A stretch of DNA of 64,000 nt from Pezicula radicicola. Taxonomy: Eukaryota > Ascomycota > Leotiomycetes > Helotiales > Dermateaceae. The notes below the pieces were generated by a model that did not search any database, was not told the DNA's origin, and saw only the letters and a list, made by a program, of their open reading frames with translations. The position numbers and the translations under genes were made by a program. Where the stretch lies: the NCBI GenBank assembly GCA_003008705.1, contig PDUO01000019.1, forward strand, positions 678,552-742,551. Direction: 5' to 3'. Positions 24,245 to 37,600 of this stretch are shown piece after piece (the first letter of the stretch is position 1; every line of letters begins with the position of its first letter).

Positions 24245-25158
24245 ACTATACTGCCTTAGCTTGCCAGTGCCCTTCCTTTTGCTTGCTTGAATCTGAAGCA
24301 CGATTTTCCCCAAAGGCCCTTCGGTGCCATGATAATCCGACGACAAATTAAGTTAGTGACGAGATTTCGATTCCTGAGATTGAAATGAAGCAATTGCTGT
24401 TGTGTTCTTTTGAAGAAGTCTCCTTAGCCTCGTAACCCCTGATGTCTGAAGCGGCCAATGGCGTTGTCTCGTATTTCCACGGGGAAAGTTGGTTAACCCG
24501 TAACGACTGTGATAATGCCTTGTGACTAAGATGTACAGCGGCGAAAGCTATTGCTCAACATACAAGATGGTGTCCCACAAAGACATGGAGCATTTCGGTC
24601 ACGACTAGCGGGTAGTCACGAATTCGTCTGCAGAGATGCGATGGTGTTGATGAGGCTGGAAGCTGACTTTGAAGAACAAATAATCTTCGATTTTTCGGAT
24701 AGCACGGAAATACAGCTCGCTAATACGACTTGGCTACGCCGGAACTGGCTTGGATCCGGTGATGTCGCTTGACTTATATTTAAATCCCCCTCGCCAAGAT
24801 TCTATCCGTCGGGAGACGCGCAACAAAAACTTGCTGGAAAACGTGATATCAGAAGCTCCAATCACGTGGTAAGCCGCAATGTTCTTTAGGTGAATAATGT
24901 GTAGTAAAGCGTAGACGATAGGGCAATACTAATAAGCTCTTAATTTATCAAAATTTATTGTCAGAGAACTTAATGAAATGTGCTACCTACAACTGTCAGG
25001 CCACAATGACTTAATGCGCTTCTAAATATAGACCATGAGTTAAGCGTTAAGCCAAGTTAGGTCAGGGCAGGGGTTTTGTTTAGGAGTGTACTTGAACCAA
25101 TCGAGATTTAACTACCTACTCAATATATAAATTCTCAATCATTCAATCAAGAGTACCT
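24245..25158. other. Promoter side of the flippase and intergenic space
   Basis: The part next to 24245 is the flippase upstream region. The rest separates it from the 3' end of the NCS1 permease. A short open frame at 24551-24772 shows no family features and is not called. Confidence 0.5.
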
Positions 25159-26837
25159 CTAGCGTCCAATATGCTTAAGCTCCAAATATCTCAACGGAAT
25201 ATAAGAAACAACAGTAAACACAAAAGCCAACTGATTCCCAACATCCCCTCCATCATCTCCAATCATCTTCGCAATAACGCCCACATAATAAGTTTCTACC
25301 ATACCCAAAATACAACCTACAATGCCTAACAAGAAAGCAAACAAGCCCGCGACGCCAACTGGCATCTTTGATTCGATGTCCCATACCTCGAGATCATAAT
25401 TATCAAGTGATCCTTTGCGGAAATGGTAGTGCTCGATAAAGAGGATGACGAAAAATGCCGTGTTCCAGTATCCAAGCAGTGAGAGAAAATTTTCTAGTAC
25501 ATCGAGCAAATGGTCACGACCTGCGATACCGATAACTAGGATACAGCCAAAGACAATTATTGTCCAGAAGATCCGAGGAACAACTTGTAAGGGCTTTGCG
25601 AAGAGTTGAATTGAGATGGCGCAGGAGTAGATTGCGATGCAGTTAGTTCCAACTGTGTTTGTGAGTTAGTAAGCTGCATATCAAGGTTTGGAAGGGTCAT
25701 AAGAGACTAAAGACACATACTTCCTGAAAGAACCAAGAGCACAAGGAGAAATTTAGCGAATCCGCGAGGATATAGAACGACCTTGATGAGCTCTCCAACT
25801 CCAGAATCTTCGTATGTTGACTTCCATTGTTCATTGATGCCCATCGTTGAACCAACACAGCACCCGAGAAGCATTCCAATACAAGTAGGGATAGCTATGC
25901 CAAAGGTTGTCATCAGGAAGACTTTAGTTTTCGATGTGTTAACTGGGTATTGCACATAATAGTCAGAAACAATCGAGCTCCAAGAAGCGCTAGATCCATA
26001 GACTACGCTAAGCAGAGTCAAGACTTGGCCGGATAACGTTGGGCCAGTAACAGAAGCAGGTGACTTGAGATCAGCAAGATGGGCAATTTCGCCGTACATG
26101 ACCATGAAGACGGCAAAGAAGAGTATCCAAGCGTATTGCTCGTACAATAAGACGCCTTTAAGTCCGAAGAAGCTGAAGCAGAAGCCGACGAGTGCGATAA
26201 TGACAACTCCAACAGCTGATGACACTTTCCCATCTGATACAGCGGACAGCGCCAGACCGCCCGTGATGCAGCCAACTGATGACCATCCCAACTGTTCAAC
26301 TACGTTGAGTGCTGCGATAATCTTAGATGGCCACCATCCGAAAGAGTATCTGGAGATGGCGACTTGTCGAAGGCCAGTACCGGGCCCGAGAGTTGCACAC
26401 CAGCCCTTGAACTGACATCAGCGGTATGCTACAACCTCAAGGTCACCCGTAGAAAGTCTACATCAGACGCCAAGAATGCAATGGCTACTCACAGTAACAG
26501 AAGCTCCAAGAAGAGAAGCGAAGATAGTTATGAGGATTGTCTGAGTAAGGGACAATGAAAGTTCCCATCCCAGGAAGCCAGTCGTGAAACAACTCAGGTT
26601 CATTGTAGCACTGGCCCAAATCGCGGCCATTGCAAGCTGATTCGGTGGTTTCCGATCCTCTGGCAATACGCGAGCTACGGATTGACTTTCCACTCCAAAT
26701 TTGCGACCCCAGACAGCCTCATAGTAGAGAATTGTACCAAGGAAGCCGCTTTTCCTATTGGTCTCAATATCTTCAGCCAAAGCTGGGTGGTCTGTCAGAA
26801 CAAGTGCATCCCCTTTCTCCTGGGCCTGGGTATCCAT
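25159..26837 (-). CDS. NCS1-family purine/cytosine permease
   Basis: Predicted plasma-membrane symporter of 509 residues for nucleobases such as cytosine or adenine (Fcy2/FcyB-like). Three exons fit in phase: 26837-26493, 26411-25721 and 25652-25159. After a hydrophilic N-terminus (DIETNRKSGFLG), about twelve hydrophobic helices follow. The early helix carries NLSCFTTGFLGWELSL and the next loop LGPGTGLRQVAISRYSFG, which is the family's signature area. The helix with NVVEQLGWSSVGCITGG and the length also fit. The first ATG in frame is at 26837. The exact substrate cannot be assigned by eye. Confidence 0.9.
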
Positions 26838-27416
26838 TGCTGTTTGCTCTCGAGCGCACTTGATCTTAAACAAAGAACGATAAGATTGGGAAATGAAAAA
26901 AAGGTGATGGAATAGTTTTATCTATAGCTGCCCGCCATTCGGCCAATTGTGTATCGAGATACGGGAACTGGTCCAGAAGTGGAAGGAGACCCAGTTGTAT
27001 TACGTTGACTCAAGCTAATCAACCCAGAACGAACGAGCTTTGCGGCTTCGGCAGTCGAAAAAATTCCTCTTCGCTTCTCCGCAAGCCGGCAATTGTGACA
27101 CCACGTAAAATTTTCTGAGGAACATGGTGTGCTCGCTTGAGTCTGCGCAGCTAGTCTGGTCGGCTGGTACCGAGTCGGCAACTTACGTCCAAGCCCTAAC
27201 CAACATATCTTTAAATAGCAGATATCAACCAACAGATATATAATATATAAGAGCCATTCTTTACATCTACCAAGAGACTACCACAAGCAAAGAGATGGCT
27301 CTCTTGGAGCTGGTAGTTTTGCCATTATCAGCCCAAAGAACTAGCGAGGATAGACTTGTGAATCAAAACTTGCGTTGATGTTGTCGTTTGTTTGAAGAAT
27401 CGGAACAAAAGACATA
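26838..27416. other. Intergenic region upstream of the NCS1 permease
   Basis: Head side of the permease gene. It also holds whatever is left of the missing 5' part of the hydrolase pseudogene that follows. No intact gene is seen. Confidence 0.5.
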
Positions 27417-28522
27417 GGCTATGCCTTAACCGGAGAAGTCATCGAAACGCTTTCTAGTAAATCTTACGGTCAATTCCTCCAAGATAACCTTTTCAAGCCA
27501 CTGGGAATGACGAGAAGTTCTGTGGATCCTCCACCTTTGTCAGAATCCAATGCGGCGAAATTCTACACAGCAACCTCGGATGGCTCACCTTACCTTGTTC
27601 CAGACTTTCCAGTTGCTAATGGAACATTCTTCACCTCTGTCATTGGTGTTCGTAGCACCATGAGAGACCTGATGATCGCATACCAATCATTACTACAGAA
27701 CAAAAACACCCCTTCAAGTAAAAACTCCTAACAAACAAATCCGCAACCTCGCCATTCAAAGAAATTCCTCAAATGTAAAGTTGTCATATGCCCCTGACGT
27801 TTGAAAGTCCAAGCCTACGAGAAAAATCCAGCGGCTTAGGAAGGTTTGGAACCCAACTACCAGGATGTCTAAGCCACGGAACACTAACAGAATTATTACT
27901 ACCAACCGTACCAATTGCAGGCGAAGGGGCTTCATCACGGCTTGTACTTCACCATTCAGGCTGTTTACCAGGAACACTAAACCACGTCTATCTACTTCCC
28001 GAATCAAACACCATAATTCTAGTTCTAACAAACACACTAGCACTAGGAGACCCATCCGATCTCATCAGTCAACTCCTGTTAGAAACGATATTTGCCCATG
28101 ATATCAAACACGACTGGTTAAGTTTAGCTGAACAGAGCGCAACTGGTATGATTGGACTGGCAAGTCAAGTTTTGGGACAACTGGAAGAGCATCGTATTCC
28201 GAACACAGAAAGTCGTCCTTATAGTGACTATTGCGGGAAATTCTATATTGAGATTCAGCAAAGTCAAGATCCGGACGGCTTAATCATGTCATTTCAAGGT
28301 AGGGATACGTATCATCTTCGACATTATCACCATGATATCTTTGAATGGTCATTGACATATGATGAAGCGGCACGTCGTGCTATAGTGCATGCAAAGGACT
28401 ACGAGTTCTACATGATCCCTTTCCAATCTAATAGTGATGGAAAGGTTGGAAGTTTGAGGTGGAAATGTAATGGGGATTTGTCGGAAGACTTCTTTAAAGA
28501 AGTTTATGGAACTAATGCTTAG
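27417..28522 (+). pseudogene. Broken beta-lactamase-fold serine hydrolase
   Basis: The sequence resembles the C-terminal two-thirds of fungal beta-lactamase/transpeptidase-like enzymes. It starts at GYALTGEVIETL (from a YxN-type loop), then FKPLGMTRS, VIGVRSTMRDL, and later the HHSGCLPG motif and a C-terminal beta-domain. The N-terminal half with the nucleophile SxxK motif is absent from the upstream sequence. The first part (to about 27730) and the last part (27788-28522) are in different frames. The linking stretch PFKEIPQM is followed by an in-frame TAA at 27776-27778. An intron could repair the frame change but not this stop or the lost N-terminus. It is called a pseudogene; the last 244 codons are still open. 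Confidence 0.75.
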
Positions 28523-29173
28523 TTTTTATCATATTGGAAGAAAAATCTAAGCGATACTGTAGTTGAAAGCTGCTTTGCATTGTGACCTGAATATTGCCCC
28601 ATGCTTAGATTCAGAGACGATATTTGAGCATAGAGTAGCTCTTCCTGACTGCAGCTCTCGCTTAGTAGTGTTGAAGGATTTATAAGGCTGGGTATTATGA
28701 TAGATAAACGATCCAGTAGCAGGCTAGCAATGAGTTGATAAATCCTTCATGGAGTATCGGACCACCGTTTGTTAATGGAAAAAACATAGAAAGTATCGCC
28801 AAGATTAATCCATGCTCACTATACTAGGGTTTTGTTCAGCGAGATCTGCAAAGTCCTGCAGCCATTTTCAAATTTCTTTCGTTACCATTCTTATTCTGGC
28901 TCTTCTTGCGGAGGAATATTGGACCGCTCCTATCAATTGCAGTCCGCATTGCGGCGATATTTGCGTTGGTAACAGGTTCCGGTCACATCATATACAGTAC
29001 TTGGTTCTGTGCATTTTAACTAAGATCATCAAAGAGTTGGCATTGTTCATTAGTCCTTCCGTATAAAAATATAAACCCAAAAACGCAGGAGTAATAATAG
29101 GGTCCTTCTGAGAAGGAAAAAAAAAGATATTTGTAGAAGACCAAACCTCCGTGATCGTACATGTTGCTACTCT
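28523..29173. other. Tail-to-tail intergenic region
   Basis: Between the broken hydrolase (+) and the unknown gene (-). Nothing recognisable is seen. Confidence 0.5.
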
Positions 29174-30700
29174 TTACTGTTTCCTCTCCCATACGCAGAG
29201 CCTGCAAGGGCAATCAAGTGGCCAGCAACTAGTGCATGTACAACGGCGATCCACCCCTTTTCGAAATTCCTCCTTTCCCTGCTTGAACCAAGCTTTTAGT
29301 TCGATCGGGTCTTCCAAAATATCATCCATCCTGTGACTGGAATATGGATTGTGCCAGACAGCTGCTCCTGGCATCCTAGGTCGTTGGGGTAGGTACCTAG
29401 GTAGGCACTTTTCCAAAACCAGCTCGACAAGTGAACCGCTCACCCAATGGTCGTTCTGATCTCTCCTTTCAAAAAATCCATCTTGATCTCCTCTGTGGAG
29501 CTGCTCCATGTTTTCAACCCATTTCTTGCGGCTGTAGACCTTATCTTTTTGTTCCCTCGTCATGAAGGTGATGATGTCGTTCATGCTATTGATTATGGTT
29601 GTTTGCAAAGTACCTGCAATCTTATCTGCGCGCCGATATAGATTGTGACAAAACGCTCCTATATCGCGCCGAAACTCCAGTCCCAGTTCAGAAAGGGCAA
29701 GTAGACATTGGTAATTGTGCTCGAAACCCAAAGAAGCAGATGCTTTATTTTTGATACCGGCAAGCATAACATCAGCCACACAAGTACTTTTGCGATACTT
29801 AACTCCCCATCTCCGCTTGAAGAGTTTATTGTCTTCAGAGTCGCCGCGTACTAACTGGTAGATCGTTTGTATAGCAAGTAGAATAGTGATAGCCGATGCC
29901 TCAGAACGTCTTCGAGAGCACTTCCCAGAGCTTACTCGGCGGGTAGAAGCTTTGGTAACCGTACGCGGGGGAGGTGATGGGCTATACTCGTATCGAATCG
30001 GGTCCATCAAGTTTGACACATCAGATTCGTATTCGTCAGAGTCAACAGGTGACTCGTATTGAATTGACCCAGCTGAGCGCGACACATCAGAATTGTAATC
30101 GTCAAAGTAATCACGAGTTACCGGTTGCGGCTTCGAAAGCTTAATCGTGTACTTCAGCTTCCCATCATCATGAATACGGACCTCCCGCTCATCATCAGAG
30201 TCCTCAGCTTCGTAAGGGCGCCGTGACGCCTTTGATACACCAGACTTGTGTTGTCTCCTACCATTCTTCTGCTCCGCCGAGATAACAGGTTCATCATCCT
30301 CCACACTCGCATCCGCCTCCATCCCTCCCTTCTCATCACTTCCCCTTACCGTCGGCACAAACGCAACATTCCCTCTCGTATATCTCCTCTGAATCTTGAC
30401 CGCTTCCCCCAATTCCTCCAAATGCCCCACCTCTAAAGCACCCGACCCCTCATCATCCTCCAACAACCACCTCAATTCCTTCAAAACACTAGGAAAGGTA
30501 GTAGCAAGCGATAGCACCACATCTTCAAGACTTTCTACAGGAAGGGTTCGTAATACTCGACTTATTATTTAGCGGACTTCGTCTTCGGCTTTGGATTGTT
30601 CGTGGTGAGATTGGGTTTGCTGGCGTTTGAGGGGTTGGGAATCAAGTTGTGATGGAGGTTGCGTGGTGGGGAGTGGACGTTTGTAGGATCTTCGGGGCAT
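29174..30700 (-). pseudogene. Unknown charged protein gene with in-frame stop at codon 44
   Basis: An ATG at 30700 opens MPRRSYKRPL and runs 43 codons to TAA at 30571-30569. The same frame then stays open for 465 more codons to 29174. The text on both sides reads as one protein (EDEVR, stop, IISRVLRTLPVESLED), so the stop looks like a single nonsense change. The nearest GT...AG around it would be a 17-nt intron, which is too short. The product has an acidic/Ser-rich middle with SDVS, SPVDSDEYESDVS and SPSPPP. A folded-looking region follows from about the IYQLVRGDSEDNK segment, and a Cys-rich end with CTCTSCWPLDCPCRLC. No family is recognised. If translation began downstream, the first in-frame ATG is well inside (MEADASVEDD). 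Confidence 0.6.
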
Positions 30701-31402
30701 GGTTGTTTGGTTGGGTTGAAGGGTTGTTTCTAGGGTCTGGTTTTGTGGATTGTGGTGTGGATTGTTGGCTGGAGATGAGTGATGAGTGTGTCAATGTGAA
30801 GTTGGAGTGTCAACGCTAGTCTAAAGCACTTCGCTTGTTTCAGGGGTATTCGGCTAAGCCCCCCTATGTCCGTTACTCTTTTGTCATTCTGCTCTGGGTA
30901 AGAAACTCAAGGCGAATAACATTAACTTCTTAATTACAAATGGTCTATAACTTTCAGGCTAAGGATTCTGTTAAATTGTTTTAGTTACATTTCCAAATGT
31001 CTTAACTTGGCTTTTGAATTAAGTACCTAAGGTACGTTAATACCTACCTACTTACCTACGAGCAGGCAAAAGCTAATGCATCACTACATACCTACCCATG
31101 CGAAGATAAAGTCTAATTCGACAATAGCCCTTTATGTACTGGACCATTCGAGAGCCTCCTGTTAAACTATTTATCTTGTCATTCAAGTACTATTAACTTC
31201 AGGTAGGAGTAGTAACTTACGTCACGATAATCTGAGGACATGAGTAATTCTGAGTACTCACTTCACTCTTAAACATCACATCATCACAAAACCTCATTAA
31301 TCATAATTTCATTCCAAAGCTACCATCCAATCAACTCTCCAACACCCCCTAATACAACCTCTCAAACCAAAACAAACCCTCCTCCCAACAAAACTCCCTT
31401 CA
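30701..31402. other. Intergenic region
   Basis: Upstream of the unknown gene and downstream of the OPT gene. It contains simple ACCTACCTACTTACCTA-like repeats near 31040. No gene is seen. Confidence 0.5.
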
Positions 31403-34400
31403 TCAACCCAAAGCATTAGGAGGTAAAGTAGACGGAGCAAAGCAACGATCAACAGCATCAGCATTATTACCCCACCAATAAGGCATACTAGCATTTGGTA
31501 AATTAATACCAAACACAAGTACTGTTTGCATAAGTTGAGTACCACAATCGAGACCAACACCGAGTAAGTAATTATACTTTCGGAACCAGACGGGATGGTA
31601 GCGGAAGACGTAGCCCATGAAGAAGACGGCTACGATGGCTGATGTCATGAGGTTTGCTGATTGATAGATGGGGAACCTGTGAAGGAAGTTGGAGTTAGTT
31701 CAGTTTGGGGTGTGAGGGATATGAGAACGAAAATTGGTCTTTTGAGGGAGTGAATACATACCAAGTTGCGCCGTACATGAGAACGACGGGGTTACATCTT
31801 TCCTCAATATTCCAATGAGGCTTCCACTTATGCACAACATAGGAGAGAAGGACAAGTGCGGGACCGATAGCGAAAGCGTAGTAAATCCAAGCATAGTCGG
31901 AACCTTTCCCGAAGAACACTTTAGGTCCCAAAATACCCCAAAGTACCGAAAGCGAGTAGAAGTTTTTGGTCTTCAGAGCGTTCCAAGCTGTTGATGCCGT
32001 GACACCTGTCAACTCATCCTTACCAATCCTATCGATAATCAAACGCATCATACCATAATTAACGAAAGGACCAAGTAGCGTTCCATAGATCTGTCCCCAA
32101 AACATCTCACGCTCAGGAATCTTCATATAGAATCCAAATTTATAATCAGAGATGAGATTGAGGTTCTGTTCGAGGATCTGGCGTCCGTAAACCATGCATG
32201 TAAGTACTGCCATTGGCTTGCCGGGAAACAAAGCTCCGGCAATGACTTCAGACAAAAAGCCCATGCCGACTTGAAAGTTGGCTATGCCCCAGAGGATTCC
32301 ATTGGGGAATGTGGAGACGCAGGATACGACACAGATAATTATGAAACCCCACCATGGTAGTTGCATCTCGCCGCCATACAGTTGTCCAATTGCAAGAGCG
32401 GCGCAGATTACGAGTAGTGTTGCGTACCACCAGTGAGGCACACGAGGAAGTTTGTCCATCAACTTTATATATGGGTCATCGTAGTCATCTCGTTGGTTTG
32501 CCCATGCTTCGGTTATGACTTTGTATGTAGACTTTCCGTACCACAGGATTGCAAAAACCATAGCACCTGTGGAGGTGGCAAATCCCCAGAAGAAATCTGT
32601 CGAAAAGTCAGTTACCAAACTTAACACTCCGTGTGGGAAAGAGGTGCTTACACATAACGTAGGATCCAGCCCAGTTCGGCTTAGAGTATTCATCCATAGC
32701 AACTTGGTTAAGTGAATAATCTGGGTTTAGAATCCTAGAGATGTTATATTTGGTTCCTGAATCATCAAAGGTGCCAGAAGTCATGGGTGGGAAGTTCTTG
32801 GCGTTCAACGTATTGGTGAAGTACATGATTGGGTAGATCATCCACACTGTGAGCATGGCTCCGACAATCTGATGTGCGTTGGCCCAGAGAGGTGTGTACA
32901 AAGGCTGGAAAAAACCTGTGTAGTTCCAGTCGAGGGTTAGATCGAGAAGACCCTGTGTGATGGTTAGTATTTTTAGGTGTGAAGGACAGCGTCGATAACT
33001 TACGAATCCATTGTATCCGGAACCCATGAGGTACGCCTATAGTTGAAAAATTCGAAGTCAGTTCAATTGGTCTCAAGTTCTCAGCAGTAAGTCGAATTAA
33101 GTAAGCAACTCATGCGATCTGAGCGTCTTCAACGTGATTTAAGCGTAATCCGCAAAGAAATCCAGAAGAAAATTCCGCCCCAAGAGATCAAGTACTTACA
33201 ATCCAATTGCCATGACCCATATAACAAAGCAGAGGCAGCGAGCTCAGCATTGGAAAAATAAGACCTAGATGTCAGAGACTAGTCAGTTTCCTTTTTCTAG
33301 AGATTCTAACCAAAGGCACATATTTTGGTCGGGGGGTTGGTTTGCCACATACCTGGGAACCATTGATAGCAGAAAGTAGCGATGGCTATATAGCTAAAGA
33401 ATTTCAAACCTACGGTTAAAAAGAATAGTTAGTTTATTCGGTTTAAGTAAGATAAGTGTAGCTCAAGAAAGTTTTTTGTTTTAAGTGATAGGCATTTGAC
33501 TCCAAAGGGGGATTTCTGCTCCAGGATCGACTCACTCTTAGCAGTGACTGTAGGGTTCCTGTGCATTGCGTTGAAAAGGGAGACGTTGGGAAGTACACCA
33601 GGCTATAGGGCAAGAACGCGAGGTTAGTTACTTGTTTTAGAGAACTCGCAAATGGGCGATGAGAAATATATAACTCATAACAAAATGATTACTCACATAG
33701 TAGATCTTTGGTGGGCGGACGAGGATATCACGGAACAGACCAGCAAACCCATATCCGATCATCTGCGTAGTGATCAAAAACAGAATTCCCCATCCAGGAT
33801 TCATCTTTTTCCCATAGTATAATTCGAAAGCCGACAATGGGCCAAGACCATAGGCAGTATAACACTATATTCCCGATGGCGTCAGAAAACTTCAAGTCTA
33901 ATCAACCTAAGACGTAAAGGAACAAACTTACACTTCCCCAGTAAGAAACAACGATAAGAGCATGCTCCTTGGCATTCCAAGGCCCAGGGTTCAAACTGCA
34001 TTTCTTACCGAATATAGTCCATTGTCTTGTAGGAAGATATTTGGCCATTGCTGATCCCATGCCCCAGGATAGCAGTTGAACTGCGTAACTCGTTAAGTTG
34101 ATTTGGTAGGGTTTGAAGTAGTAGAAACTGCTGATTCCACAACCGACTACGACCCAGAAAGTGGCCAGAAACCAGTATCGGAAGGTAAGGATCGGTTCAC
34201 TGTTTGGGTCGTTAGTGGTTTTAGTTTTGGCGGGTGAAAATTAGAATGGAAGAAAATAGGTTCTCGACGGAAAGAAAATGCTTCGACTAACCTAAAGTCA
34301 TTGTGCAAGTCCACAGTCCTGGCAACCAAAGCTATGGGGTAATTCTAGGTGAGGTTAGTAGTAGTATTGTCTCTTTGTAAACGATTTCGATCTTTTTCTT

Positions 34401-34658
34401 TCTTTTTGGTTTTGGAAGAGGAAGAAAATTGACTTGACAACGAACCTTGAGACGAGGATCAATAACAACATCATGATCATCTGGGACATAAATCTTGGCC
34501 GCATCATCGTATGGGTCCTCAGCAAGTCCGAGTGAGTTGACTTCAATCTCATCTTCATCGCTCACGTGCACAGTCTTCTCATCATAAGGTAGCTTCTTGT
34601 TGACGACCTCCACGGGACCATCTTGGCCCGGCTCATGAAGTGTAGCAATGGGATCCAT
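31403..34658 (-). CDS. OPT-family oligopeptide transporter
   Basis: Predicted proton-coupled plasma-membrane transporter of small peptides (or glutathione/metal chelates), 777 residues. Eleven exons fit in phase: 34658-34446, 34344-34292, 34199-33932, 33864-33697, 33602-33536, 33409-33353, 33264-33200, 33036-33004, 32952-32652, 32596-31762 and 31676-31403. The acidic N-terminus is followed by about 14 hydrophobic segments. Family marks are NPGPWNAKEHALIVV in the third exon, PGVLPNVSLFNAMHRNP, and GHGNWIAYLMGSGYNGF, which crosses two introns. The C-terminus (YWWGNNADAVDRC) is also typical of the small-oligopeptide-transporter branch. The first ATG after a stop is used. Very short exons (33, 53, 57 bp) crowd the middle. 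Confidence 0.93.
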
Positions 34659-37600
34659 GGTCGGCGACACGGGCGACTAAGGGGTGTCGATCGATGTCTT
34701 GAGTCCTGAACACACAATAGATGGGAAGGTGGGTTGTGTCTCATTTATACCATGTTGTGCACCCTTCCTTATCTTGCTACAAAGTACACTCCACAGCACC
34801 ACCCCAGTTTGTGTCGCTACCTGACCCGAGAATAAGCTGCAGTATGCAGCTTTGATCGGCACCACGGCCTTACCTGGGCTTCCTAAAGTGGTTGGGGTAC
34901 TTGCATACTTGACAAGGGCGGGGTTCGTCTTCGAGACTTCGGAAGATGTGCCCATGCTTAACTGCAATAAATGTTATTCAACAGCTCATAGTTGCGTGGA
35001 CGGTGGTGCAATTCAAGTGGCGAGTCGGCCACGGAAGCGTACCTTTTATTCTCGAACGCAAATTGAAGCTTCTTTTGCGATAAGCAATAGCAAGGACCTC
35101 AACATCCCTCCAATCATTAGACTAGTATATACCCAAGAACCTGGAGTAAAAGCCGCCTTGCAGAGGTACATATCTTGGGTGGATTCGAATATGTCGAGCC
35201 GAGGCAGTTGCTGGCCGGTGTTCTTGTGTTTCCAGCATCTTGCGTGCTACGTTGCTCCTGGGAATCGCTTAAGTGGGCTTTATATTGATATACCACCGGA
35301 GTACATATATGCAAGACCCAGGAAAAGCAAGTGAGTGGCCCAAGACTCTTACGTCCGTGAGTGCTACCCCTGTCCAAATCGATAAGACGGTAAGCACATC
35401 GAACAGCCTTTCCGTGCCACAATACAGAAAAAAAAAGGTATACGGAACAGCATCCCGTTCTGATATGGCATTTGTGACCTGAGGAACACTTGACAGAGGA
35501 CTCTCATGCGCCGCGCTATAAAAGGGAGCTAAGCGGGAGCTTACCCTTGCCCGGAAGGAGAGTTGCCAAGCCCTATGTGCCTGTACAGTAAGCAACATTC
35601 AGACGGTTAAGCGATAAGACTTTTGATATTATTCTTCTGAGATCAGAGAACTGATGAGATACCGACCAGATAAAGGCTATTAGATTTAAGGCTTCCATGA
35701 AAAGAACCCTAGTCCATGTGTTGTAGTAGCATGCAGTTACATTTTCCTAGTCATCATTGCCGTCGGTCAAAGAAGCTCTTTTTACTCCACCATACCGCTC
35801 TTTCGGCTGAGTTTAGAAACTCCCCGAACCGGTTCACTGATAACAGTATTTAGTATCTCGAATTAACAATATTTCAATCGCAAATCCAAGCTGAACACCG
35901 TGTAAGCTGAATTGCTGACCATACAGCCAAGGCGCCACAGATCTAACGGTACGGAGATACAACAGATGAGGAAGGTGGCGACGTGGCGACGGGAACTAAA
36001 TGTCTTGGAAATTCTTGGCAATATATGACAATCTCGAGAGTGGATGGACTCAATCAGATTGCTTATCTGCTATCGTGACATCAAGTCCTTACAGTAAGGC
36101 AAGAATCCGAACGAGAAACGCCACCAAGGACTGCAGTTGTTGGAGGATAAACTTTTAGTGGTACGTACCCGATTCTTGTTCGTATTGGAGAACGAGAACG
36201 AATCGACGCAGTCTAGCCTTTTACCGATATGCTACTACATGAAGGCGACTGAATATATTTGGAATGTTGGACAAATTGACGAGTGGGTGTGAATGCGTAT
36301 TGGCAAAAGTCCTTGTATAAGACGGTCTTATATCTAACCATGCAGGATTCGCAGAATGATTTTTACAATAATGCCGAAGGAAGACGATGATGAAAACGCA
36401 TGCGATTATCACGACACTTTCAGTGAGACCTCCCATGATTGTGGTCGTACAACCCCTTACTTCCAACGAGCTGGTCAATGAAAGATCAGTAATTCAACAT
36501 GAACTGCTTGCCATTTCGGCCAGTAGTGAGCAAATATCTCTCGAACATGTTGTCCCGAATCGCGGTACGTGTATAGACTCCTTGAGTCTCAACTTCAAGA
36601 GATCTGTTGTATCTCCTGTATTTCTTAATCAATATTGGCAACGCTGCCAATGTTCTTGGGTCTCGGGCCGCAAAGCTTCATTGAACTATCGTTCAGCCTT
36701 ACACCAACTTGAGGTTTTTGCCAAACGCACGCCAAGAATTCGCAAGAAGCTTCGTCAAGCCACTGAACTTCTTGACTTTCTTTGCCAAGGGTAATACTAT
36801 TCTCGAACAAGTGTATATCCATGGTTTTGCTGCACTTGCGTAACTTCTTTTTGCAGTGCCATCAATACATATCGGTATATTTGTCTCGGCGGGCGTGGCG
36901 TGTAATGTGGTTGATCGCTGTGGTATTGAACCAGCATCAAGCTCTGCAATCTACTTAATTCCCCCTATATCTTCAACAGCACAGAACCAAACTTCAATGA
37001 AACCAGAAGTCCCCTAATAAAGAGATCCGTCAGTCAGCTTTTTCACAAAAATTCCAGAAAAATCTCACCCACTCACATGACATGAAATCTCACACACTTC
37101 TAGCAGGCGGTTTCTATTACCTCAATACAACCACCGACAACATCCAACAGATTTCATCTTATCCAACAAAACTCCCCAAGCCGCAAGTAAACAAAAAAGA
37201 AAAGATTTCTTGTCACAGATGAAGTTGAAATAAGTTTTTGTTTTCTTTCTCGGAATGACTGTTCCCCGTATTACAGCTCACTGAATAAGCCCTTAAACTA
37301 AATTCTTACTAGCCAGCGAGTAGCCATTTAGGTGGCTGAGCTTCTATCTAGTGTTAGGCGAGGTGAGTGAGAACGACACCACCCGTAATTTCTTGGTTAG
37401 GATTTAACTGGAGTGCCTGGAATATATTTCCTCTTCTTGCTTTATTTTCATGTGGGTATTTGAGGTGGGATTGCTCAGAAAAAAAGTATTGGAATTTCTG
37501 ATATTGCTAGGAACAACTGTTTTGACTCCTCAGCTATACTGTTGCTGCTGCGTCAGTAACTACAATTAGGAAAAGGTTTCGGAGTTGTTTTGGGAGTTTG

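Noticed and set aside
30555..30590. An intron removing the stop at codon 44 of the unknown gene
   Set aside because: The only GT...AG around the stop would be 17 nt, below any known spliceosomal intron size in these fungi.
34852..35334. Open frame of 160 codons upstream of the OPT gene
   Set aside because: No motif, overlapped by antisense frames of similar length, and placed where the OPT promoter should be.
36387..36794. Open frame of 135 codons
   Set aside because: No recognised family and no partner exon with consistent splice sites; kept only as part of the gene-poor interval.
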